Source of the DNA: Bacteroidota bacterium
GTDB lineage: Bacteria > Bacteroidota > Bacteroidia > Flavobacteriales > Flavobacteriaceae
NCBI GenBank assembly: GCA_023390775.1
Contig: JAEWCF010000008.1
Location: forward strand, 1-28,649
Length of the DNA stretch: 28,649 bases
Direction of reading: 5' to 3'
The position numbers were made by a program, and so were the translations under genes. The notes under the pieces were generated by a model. The model made no database searches, was not told the DNA's origin, and worked only from the letters and a program-made list of their open reading frames with translations. Positions within the stretch are counted from its first letter, which is position 1. Each line of letters starts with the position of its first letter. Below are positions 22,636 through 28,649 of the stretch, piece by piece.

Positions 22636-23208
22636 CTACTTCACCGAATCCTTGCGCGAGACATACGACTTGAGAAACTCGCCCTTTGGCGTTCCGTGGT
22701 CAAAAGAGCTGAAGATGACTGGGAACGCCGCCTTTTTTCGCGCCTCATCGTTCTCAAATCCTTCATATTCAATTCGGTACACGGCAGAATATACCTGCGC
22801 GCGGCCGATTCCGTGGTAGCAATGGATCAGGACGGGATAGTTTGACTGATCGTCCATGACCTTGAAAAATTTGTTGAGGTTGTCCTTTTTGGGCACCTGC
22901 TCCGACGGGATGTTGTAGTAATTCAGCCCCGGTATTTTGGCGGCGGCCTCGCGCTCGGCGTTGATCTGGGTCCAGTTCTCGGGGTTGTTGATCTTGTCCT
23001 TGGTAACCGGCCCGCGCAGATCGACGATGGATTTGATGTTGTATTTTTTGACGTAATCGGCGATCTCGTCAGGCGGGATCACGCCGGATTTGTAGACTTT
23101 GCCCTCGCTGATTTCCATGAAGCGATAGTTGAAGTAAACGTCGTAAATCTTCCAGATCCCGGCGGCCACGGCAATGACCGCAACAAAAATCCATCTTTTC
23201 TTTTTCAT
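22636..23208 (-). CDS. Membrane-anchored dual-specificity/tyrosine phosphatase-like protein
   Basis: The protein has 190 residues from the ATG at 23208. An N-terminal anchor lies at 6-24 (IFVAVIAVAAGIWKIYDVYF), then a phosphatase domain follows with YKSG at 39-42, SIVDLRG at 60-66 and the active-site loop HCYHGIGR, giving nucleophile Cys130 and Arg136. This is the HCx5R signature of dual-specificity phosphatases; the usual RTG after the loop is RAQ here. The substrate is unknown. The start overlaps the TGA of the LTA-synthase-like gene (ATGA), so the two are translationally coupled. Action at the outer face of the inner membrane, on a lipid or polymer phosphate linked to that enzyme, is an inference from this pairing. 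Confidence 0.83.
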   Translation of the reverse strand: MKKKRWIFVAVIAVAAGIWKIYDVYFNYRFMEISEGKVYKSGVIPPDEIADYVKKYNIKSIVDLRGPVTKDKINNPENWTQINAEREAAAKIPGLNYYNIPSEQVPKKDNLNKFFKVMDDQSNYPVLIHCYHGIGRAQVYSAVYRIEYEGFENDEARKKAAFPVIFSSFDHGTPKGEFLKSYVSRKDSVK

Positions 23209-25142
23209 TTGGGGCCTAATTTTCTTTGGGTGATGCGGTACATGTAATCCTGGACCAGCGCCTTGCACCGCAATTCAAGCGAGTCCATTTTTGGGGTGCG
23301 CGCGTTTAGCAAATTGCGTTCCATACCCTTGTCATCGGCGGCATAAAAACCCGTCGCCTTTTTTCCATCAAATGTGCAAATATAATCGCCTGAGAAATAT
23401 TGGTATTGGTTTGCCGAATATTTTATGACAAACGGATCGACCTTATAATCGCCCAAAAGGCTGCGGCCCCAGCTTCGGAAAGGCTTGTCGTACCCGATCA
23501 TGTCCAGGATCGTGGGATAGATATCGATCTGTTGCGCTAAATCGTGATTGACGCCCTTGTACGGGCTGCCGGGCCAGTAAAAAAGGATCGGCACCGTATT
23601 TTTCATGAATTCCTTCTTGTACTCGTCGTAAAAAATGGTGTTCCCGTGATCTGCGACCAGCACGAAAATGGTGTTGTTGAACCAGGGCTGTTTTTGTGCC
23701 GATGCGAAAAATCTGCGCAAAGCGTGATCGGTATAGCCGATGGTCTTGTGGATGTTGACGTCGCCCTCGGGAAATTTGCCCTCATATTGCGCCGGAACTT
23801 TGTAGGGCTCGTGCGAGGAAACGGTAAAAATCGTGGAGAAGAACGGCTGCTTTTCCTTCCCGAGGTTCCTGCAGAAGTATTGGAAGAACGGCTCATCCCA
23901 AATGCCCCACACCCCGTCAAACTGTGAGTCGTCGCCAAATTCGGTCTTGCCGTAATAGTTTTCTACCCCGAGGATGTTCGCAAACCCCAAAAATCCCATC
24001 GAACCGTTTGGCGCGCCGTGGTAGAACGAGGTGGTGTAGCCTTCGGACTTGAGCACCGAGACCAGCGACTCGATGGGCGGCTTGGCATACGGCGACGAGG
24101 TAAACGCCTCGCGGAATGAAGGAATACCGGCCATGATCGACGACATCCCGTGAATGGACTTGTGGCCGTTGGCGTAGGCATTGGTAAAAATCAGGCTGTG
24201 CGCCGCGAGCGAATCCACAAACGGCGAATAGCCTTTGTATCCCGGAATTTTCTGCTCTTTATTGAACGAAGCGATGTATTCGCGTCCGTAACTCTCGAGG
24301 ATAAAAATCACGACATTGGGGCGCGACGGCTCGTTATCGCCGTACTGCTTGTAGGGAACTGCCAGGGTTTCGGCCAGATCCTGCGGAATGTAATCGGTCC
24401 TTTTGAAGGTCTTGATGCCGAGGGTCCTAAAGAACGCAAACGGAGTGTTGAGCACGATGTCGGCCTGCGCGGGATTGCGCACGTGGCGGCTCGCATCGAC
24501 CAGGTTGATCGGCCGGGTGCTTTTCTTGAAATCGCCGCGGATTCCACCCACGCAAAGGGTCGCGATCATCAAAAGCGCGATCAGGCTTGTCCCGAAATAG
24601 GTTTTGGAGAAGTCCCGGCCGGTATCTTTGACCCGGATGCGGCCGTAAGACCAGATCCAGAGCCAGGCGAAAAGGACGAAAAGCGCAAAAACATGCCAGT
24701 AATTGACCAGGAAATTGCCAAAGAGCGCGGCCTTGTTCTGCTCATGCTCGAGCGAATCCATGACGGCCATGGTGGTTCGGGAAAAGGTGAACCGGTAATA
24801 GATGAAATCGACGAAATTAAGCGCATAGGCCGTTAGGTTGGTGGCCAGGTACAGGATCTTTAGCATTCGCTGATAACCGGGCGTGGCGTTGAAGCCCGTC
24901 GGCAAAACCGACAGCACGATGAACAGCGCGTTCACATATAAAATTGCCGTGGTGTCAAAGGCGAGCCCGTGCCAAGCGAGTTTCGCGAACTCGAAAACCG
25001 ACGAAACCTCGATGAGCGAGGAATTGTAGAGCCAGAACAACACGCGGGCCGCCATGTAGAATCCAAACGCGAGCCCGATCCTGAAAAACAGGGCCTTATA
25101 TTCACTAAGCCGCGGAAGTCTTGAGGGATTTATGGGCATCAT
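23205..25142 (-). CDS. LTA synthase family sulfatase-fold phosphotransferase
   Basis: An inner-membrane protein of 645 residues. It has about five membrane helices, near 18-38, 62-80, 95-115, 146-165 and 182-200, followed by a periplasmic sulfatase-fold domain. Metal ligand Glu283 is in PNVVIFILESYG. The likely nucleophile is Ser329 (ANGHKSIHGMSS), where LtaS has Thr. Asp498/His499 are in VLVADHGNT, and a further conserved block is VSSHEPYKVP (441-450). Relatives transfer glycerol-phosphate or phosphoethanolamine from lipids to glycans; the acceptor here is unknown. A perfect TAGCTTTG box lies 8 bp before the ATG at 25142; the next codon is also ATG, and the leader must be almost absent. It is coupled to the phosphatase gene downstream. 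Confidence 0.87.
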   Translation of the reverse strand: MMPINPSRLPRLSEYKALFFRIGLAFGFYMAARVLFWLYNSSLIEVSSVFEFAKLAWHGLAFDTTAILYVNALFIVLSVLPTGFNATPGYQRMLKILYLATNLTAYALNFVDFIYYRFTFSRTTMAVMDSLEHEQNKAALFGNFLVNYWHVFALFVLFAWLWIWSYGRIRVKDTGRDFSKTYFGTSLIALLMIATLCVGGIRGDFKKSTRPINLVDASRHVRNPAQADIVLNTPFAFFRTLGIKTFKRTDYIPQDLAETLAVPYKQYGDNEPSRPNVVIFILESYGREYIASFNKEQKIPGYKGYSPFVDSLAAHSLIFTNAYANGHKSIHGMSSIMAGIPSFREAFTSSPYAKPPIESLVSVLKSEGYTTSFYHGAPNGSMGFLGFANILGVENYYGKTEFGDDSQFDGVWGIWDEPFFQYFCRNLGKEKQPFFSTIFTVSSHEPYKVPAQYEGKFPEGDVNIHKTIGYTDHALRRFFASAQKQPWFNNTIFVLVADHGNTIFYDEYKKEFMKNTVPILFYWPGSPYKGVNHDLAQQIDIYPTILDMIGYDKPFRSWGRSLLGDYKVDPFVIKYSANQYQYFSGDYICTFDGKKATGFYAADDKGMERNLLNARTPKMDSLELRCKALVQDYMYRITQRKLGPK

Positions 25143-25149
25143 TCGCGTG

Positions 25150-25157
25150 CAAAGCTA
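25150..25157 (-). promoter_or_regulatory. -7 promoter box TAGCTTTG of the LTA-synthase-like gene
   Basis: A perfect minus-strand TAnnTTTG only 7 bp from the first ATG. With the usual distance to the start site, the mRNA would begin within a few bases of the ATG. Confidence 0.6.
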
Positions 25158-25208
25158 AAGATTTATGCCTTTCATGCTGAAACTTTTAGGGGTTAACTAT
25201 ATTATTGA

Positions 25209-25216
25209 TTAATTTG
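25209..25216 (+). promoter_or_regulatory. Weak -7 box of the acyl-CoA synthetase gene
   Basis: TTAATTTG matches TAnnTTTG at 7 of 8 positions, 15 bp before the ATG at 25232. If real, it rules out the in-frame TTG at 25205 as start. Confidence 0.35.
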
Positions 25217-25231
25217 CCAAAAAAATCCCCA

Positions 25232-27016
25232 ATGGCAGGCATCACGCGTTTATTCGACTTTCCATACCACCAACTCGAGCGGTACGACATCCCCGATGCG
25301 CTCGTGACCAAGTACGACGGAAAATGGATCAAAACCTCGACGCGAGAGTACATTGCCAATGCCAATGCGGTTTCCCGCGCGCTTCTCAAGATGGGCGTGG
25401 CGCCAAATGACAAGATCGCCGTAATCTCCTCAAACAACCGCACGGAGTGGAACATCCTGGACATCGGGGTTTTGCAGACCGGCGCTCAGAACGTGCCGAT
25501 TTACCCCACAATCTCAGAGGCCGATTACGAATATATCCTGAATCATTCCGGGGCGATCTATTGCTTTGTCTCGGATGCCGAGGTTTTGCGCAAGGTGAAC
25601 CTTATCCGCCATAACGTCCCGAACCTGCGCGAGGTCTACAGCTTTGACCGCCTTGCCGATTGCCGGAACTGGGACGAACTTCTTGAGCTGGGAACGGATG
25701 AGGCCAACCAGGCCGAGGTGCAGGCGCGGATGGACGCCATCGTCCCTGGCGACCTGGCCACCATCATCTATACTTCGGGAACCACCGGCAGGCCCAAGGG
25801 CGTCATGCTTTCGCACGACAACATCGTCTCCAACGTGCTCTGCAGCGAGCAGCGCATCCCCTTTGACGCGGGCAAGACCAAGGCGCTGAGTTTTTTGCCG
25901 ATCTGCCACATTTTTGAGCGAATGGTGCTTTACCTCTACCAGTATTACGGCGTGGGCATCTACTTCGCCGAATCCATCGAAAAGCTAAGCGACAACCTTA
26001 AGGAAGTCAGGCCGCACGTGATCACGGCCGTACCCAGGCTGCTCGAGAAGGTCTACGATAAAATTTACGCAAAAGGCGCGGCGCTGTCGGGAATCAAGAA
26101 GAAACTGTTTTTCTGGGCGATCGATCTCGGGCTTAAATACGAACCCTACGGCCAGAACGGCTGGTGGTACGAATTCCAACTCAAGATTGCCCGCAAGCTC
26201 ATCTTCTCCAAATGGAAGGAAGGCCTTGGAGGCAACCTCAACCTGATGGTATCGGGAAGCGCGGCGCTGCAACCCAGGCTGGCCCGAGTTTTTGCGGCGG
26301 CCGAAATCCCCGTCATGGAGGGCTACGGCCTTACCGAGACCTCGCCCGTGATCGCGGTAAACGACATGCGCAACGGCGGGTTCCGCATCGGGACCGTGGG
26401 GCGCGTGATCCCAAAGGTCGAAGTCAAAATCGCGCCCGACGGCGAAATTCTTTGCAAAGGGCCAAACGTCATGATGGGCTACTACAAGGATCCTGAAAAA
26501 ACCGCCGAAGCGATCGTCGACGGTTACTTCCACACCGGCGACATCGGCGAAATCGACAAGGACGGTTTCCTGCGGATTACGGACAGGAAAAAAGAGATGT
26601 TCAAGACATCGGGAGGCAAGTACATCGCGCCGCAACTCATTGAAAATGCGATGAAGCAATCGCGGTTCATCGAGCAGATCATGGTGGTGGGCGATGGCGA
26701 AAAGATGCCGGCCGCGCTTATCCAGCCGAACTTTGATTTCGTGCGGGAATGGGCCAGGCTCCACGATATCGAGTTGCCGGATTCACAAGAGGCGATCGTT
26801 CGCGATTCGCGTGTGATCGATCGCGTGGCCGAGGAGGTTTCCAGGCTCAACGACCAGTTCGGAAATTATGAAAAAATCAAGAAATTCGAACTGACACCCG
26901 ACATCTGGTCCATCGACGGCGGGCACCTCACGCCTACAATGAAGCTCAAACGCAAGGCAGTCCGGGAAATATACAACGCACTTTACGACCGCATGTACCG
27001 CGATTGTTGTTCATAA
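25232..27016 (+). CDS. fadD: Long-chain fatty acid--CoA ligase
   Basis: An AMP-forming acyl-CoA synthetase of 594 residues. It activates fatty acids with ATP and CoA for beta-oxidation or lipid synthesis. The P-loop YTSGTTGRPKG is at 180-190, the adenine-binding GYGLTETSP at about 361-369, YFHTGDIGEIDKDGFLRITDRKKEMFKTSGGKYI is the A8-A10 hinge region, and a C-terminal lysine lies in the TPTMKLKRK segment. The length and the N-terminus (ITRLFDFPYHQLERY) fit Bacteroidota long-chain synthetases. The start chosen is the ATG at 25232. An in-frame TTG at 25205 would overlap the promoter region. Peripheral to the inner membrane or cytoplasmic. Divergent from the LTA-synthase-like gene. Confidence 0.92.
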   Translation: MAGITRLFDFPYHQLERYDIPDALVTKYDGKWIKTSTREYIANANAVSRALLKMGVAPNDKIAVISSNNRTEWNILDIGVLQTGAQNVPIYPTISEADYEYILNHSGAIYCFVSDAEVLRKVNLIRHNVPNLREVYSFDRLADCRNWDELLELGTDEANQAEVQARMDAIVPGDLATIIYTSGTTGRPKGVMLSHDNIVSNVLCSEQRIPFDAGKTKALSFLPICHIFERMVLYLYQYYGVGIYFAESIEKLSDNLKEVRPHVITAVPRLLEKVYDKIYAKGAALSGIKKKLFFWAIDLGLKYEPYGQNGWWYEFQLKIARKLIFSKWKEGLGGNLNLMVSGSAALQPRLARVFAAAEIPVMEGYGLTETSPVIAVNDMRNGGFRIGTVGRVIPKVEVKIAPDGEILCKGPNVMMGYYKDPEKTAEAIVDGYFHTGDIGEIDKDGFLRITDRKKEMFKTSGGKYIAPQLIENAMKQSRFIEQIMVVGDGEKMPAALIQPNFDFVREWARLHDIELPDSQEAIVRDSRVIDRVAEEVSRLNDQFGNYEKIKKFELTPDIWSIDGGHLTPTMKLKRKAVREIYNALYDRMYRDCCS

Positions 27017-27103
27017 GTTTGTGGAAAACCCGATTTCACAAATGTTAAAATTTGAATTGCATTGGGGTTACTTTTAATCGAACCAATTAAAAACCAATGC
27101 ATT

Positions 27104-27499
27104 ATGAAAACAGGTAATTTTATTGCGGCCGGTATTGCCGGCGGAATCACCGACTTCTTACTGGGCTGGCTGTTCTACGGGATCGTATTTCACGAGTATT
27201 TCGCGACGGGGGAACCCAACATGGCGATGATCATCGGGGGCTGCATGAGCTTCGGATTTCTGATCTCCTACATCTTCGTGCGGTGGGCCAATCTGCTGAC
27301 CTTTACATCGGGCATGATGGCGGGTGCGGTTTTGGGCCTGATCATGGGTTTCATGAACAACTTCTTCATGGCAAGCGACGACGCCGCGGTGGACTGGACC
27401 AAATTTCTGCTGGATGTGGGAATCAGCATCGTGATCGGAGCGCTTGTAGGCGGAGTGGTTGCCGCAGTCAACGGAGCCATGTCGCGAAAGGCCGCATAA
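27104..27499 (+). CDS. Small four-helix membrane protein, unknown function
   Basis: The protein has 131 residues from the ATG at 27104 (MKTGNFIAAGIAGGITDFLLGW). Four hydrophobic segments lie near 6-27, 42-62, 66-88 and 100-123, with glycine-rich packing faces (GIAGGI, GALVGGVV). The N-terminal GITDFLLGWLFYG pattern recalls DUF1761-like proteins common in Bacteroidota; that assignment is tentative. It is a single gene, with 87 bp to the acyl-CoA synthetase and a strong terminator directly after. Confidence 0.72.
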   Translation: MKTGNFIAAGIAGGITDFLLGWLFYGIVFHEYFATGEPNMAMIIGGCMSFGFLISYIFVRWANLLTFTSGMMAGAVLGLIMGFMNNFFMASDDAAVDWTKFLLDVGISIVIGALVGGVVAAVNGAMSRKAA

Positions 27500-27517
27500 C
27501 ATAACTTATATTTAACC

Positions 27518-27543
27518 AAAGGCTCCCGTCATGGAGCCTTTTT
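27518..27543 (+). terminator. Terminator after the 27104 gene
   Basis: AGGCTCC-CGTCAT-GGAGCCT followed by TTTTT; the stem is extendable by AA/TT. The tail overlaps the stop codon of the converging M23 gene. Confidence 0.9.
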
Positions 27544-28627
27544 AGTTTACGGCCGTCGTGACCGACCTGTGGATGAACCCGCGGGCCCCATCGGCAGCAC
27601 GCACGTGCAGCCAATCAAGGCTTCTTCCCATGACGTTGTACAGGGCATTTCGCGGAGCTTTCGTCACCACGGCGGCGCTTCCGTCCGGAGAGATGCGCAG
27701 GTTTGCGGCGGAAGTGGCGACCTTAATCCTTAAAGCTTCGGGAGCTTGAGGGATTCTTGAATTGGCGATTTTGTGGTGCCGATATACGAAAGGCAACGGA
27801 TCAACGGCCCCCGATGATGTGTAAATACCGAAGTGGAGGTGCGGCGCGGTCCCCGAGGCATTACCGCTATTCCCGACGAAGCCAAGCGTATCGCCTGCCC
27901 TGACCCTTCGTCCCGATTCGACCGCAATTTTGTCCAGGTGAGCATAGTAAACGGAATGCCCAAAAAGCCCGAGCCGTTGCCACACCTGCTTCCCTCCGAG
28001 CCCGCGATCGCCCGTAAAACTTACGAAACCATCGGCGACCGCCACCACCGGAGTGCCGCGTTTGGCAAAGATATCGATACCCTCATGCCGACGTTGACCG
28101 CCGTCGCGAACATCGGCCCAAAAACTCTGGATCGAGGCATTGCCCTTCCCCGCAACGGGAAATCCAAGGCTCGCATCGCGCTCCACCTTAAGCAGGAACT
28201 TTCCAACGGTCTCCAATCCCGGTTGGACCACCAATTTAAACGCACCGCTTTTTGGCGCCGTCAAGAAAAGGTGGCCCGTGGAATCCGATTCGGCCAATAC
28301 GTCACCGCCCAAGCTGATTTCTGAGAATACGGCGCCCTGCGCTTCGATCGACAGCGTCACAAGTTCACCCTGTTTCAATTGAATGTCGTAGGCAAGCGCC
28401 GATGGCTCCACACCGAATTTCCCGGCTTCGGCATATGGAAGGGCTACCGTCACGCCACCGCTTCGGGCCTGCAGGTATTCGGAGTTCCACAGCTTGAGCC
28501 TGGGATCGGTCCTGAAAGCGGCCACATGCGATTGCCGGGCCGATTTTTTACCGAGCGGGCCAACTCCGGAACATGCGGCAATCAGCAATAAAAGTACGAC
28601 GGAAAGTAATTTGGGGATTTGTTTCAT
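27542..28627 (-). CDS. M23 peptidase lipoprotein with SH3-like domain
   Basis: A peptidoglycan endopeptidase of the LytM type, 361 residues. The lipoprotein signal ends LLLIAAC with Cys19. Residues 60-150 look like a beta domain. The M23 core has RRHEGIDIFAKRGTPV (His181 and Asp185) and the second block APHLHFGIY (His263, His265), so all zinc and catalytic residues are present. A C-terminal bacterial SH3 domain (about 305-357, ANLRISPDGSAAVV...WLHVRAADGARGFIHRS) probably binds the cell wall. Expected on the periplasmic side, trimming peptide cross-links. Its promoter is likely just outside or at the right edge of the window; only 22 bp remain upstream and I see no box there. Confidence 0.9.
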   Translation of the reverse strand: MKQIPKLLSVVLLLLIAACSGVGPLGKKSARQSHVAAFRTDPRLKLWNSEYLQARSGGVTVALPYAEAGKFGVEPSALAYDIQLKQGELVTLSIEAQGAVFSEISLGGDVLAESDSTGHLFLTAPKSGAFKLVVQPGLETVGKFLLKVERDASLGFPVAGKGNASIQSFWADVRDGGQRRHEGIDIFAKRGTPVVAVADGFVSFTGDRGLGGKQVWQRLGLFGHSVYYAHLDKIAVESGRRVRAGDTLGFVGNSGNASGTAPHLHFGIYTSSGAVDPLPFVYRHHKIANSRIPQAPEALRIKVATSAANLRISPDGSAAVVTKAPRNALYNVMGRSLDWLHVRAADGARGFIHRSVTTAVN

Positions 28628-28649
28628 CGGCGCCTGCCTTAGCCAAGAC

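Noticed and set aside
25985..26764. A 259-codon open frame on the minus strand
   Set aside because: Antisense to the acyl-CoA synthetase, with no recognisable domain and no promoter.

Overview
This window reads as an ordinary chromosomal segment of a member of the Bacteroidota, most likely Flavobacteriia/Flavobacteriaceae with a fairly high GC content. The evidence is taxonomic in several ways. There is a type IX secretion C-terminal sorting domain. Promoters match the Bacteroidota pattern TTG-N19-TAnnTTTG, with perfect TAnnTTTG boxes at several starts, and there is no reliance on Shine-Dalgarno sites. The small SRP RNA is of the Bacteroidota kind, and the families DUF3667, DUF6766, BshB1 and the one-chain 1215-residue PurL are typical of the phylum. 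I see no transposase, integrase, phage gene, CRISPR array or defence cluster.

Layout. 1-3850: a small membrane protein, a six-repeat T9SS-exported protein and an SDR oxidoreductase, separated by long low-complexity intergenic regions. 3848-5635: a small secreted protein, a structured-RNA candidate resembling the Flavo-1 motif, the SRP RNA, and a glutaminyl cyclotransferase whose promoter interlocks with that of the SRP RNA. 5721-9711: an alpha/beta hydrolase lipoprotein, a Nei/Fpg-type DNA glycosylase, a DUF6766 membrane protein, a stand-alone response regulator and a thioredoxin-reductase-like flavoprotein. 9889-13601: DUF1801 protein, secreted proline-rich protein, dienelactone hydrolase coupled to DUF3667 membrane protein, M28 peptidase. 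13626-16667: two small unknown genes, tRNA-His, and the overlapping menI-menF-bshB1 operon (menaquinone plus bacillithiol). 17061-22420: beta-helix lipoprotein and purL. 22636-25142: LTA-synthase-like transferase coupled to a membrane-anchored phosphatase. 25232-28627: long-chain acyl-CoA synthetase, small membrane protein, M23 peptidase lipoprotein.

The most unusual signal is non-coding. Seven intergenic intervals are filled with degenerate tandem arrays of many different sequences that nearly all share a 7-bp period. In three places they are arranged as complementary arms, some start inside the stop codon of the adjacent gene, and four of the intervals hold or adjoin copies of a 28-bp core element (seven copies found). 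This resembles the heptameric STRR repeats of heterocystous cyanobacteria, but with unrelated sequences. I found no new multi-gene system. The genes are mainly housekeeping or envelope functions, and the repeat family is the best candidate for something undescribed.
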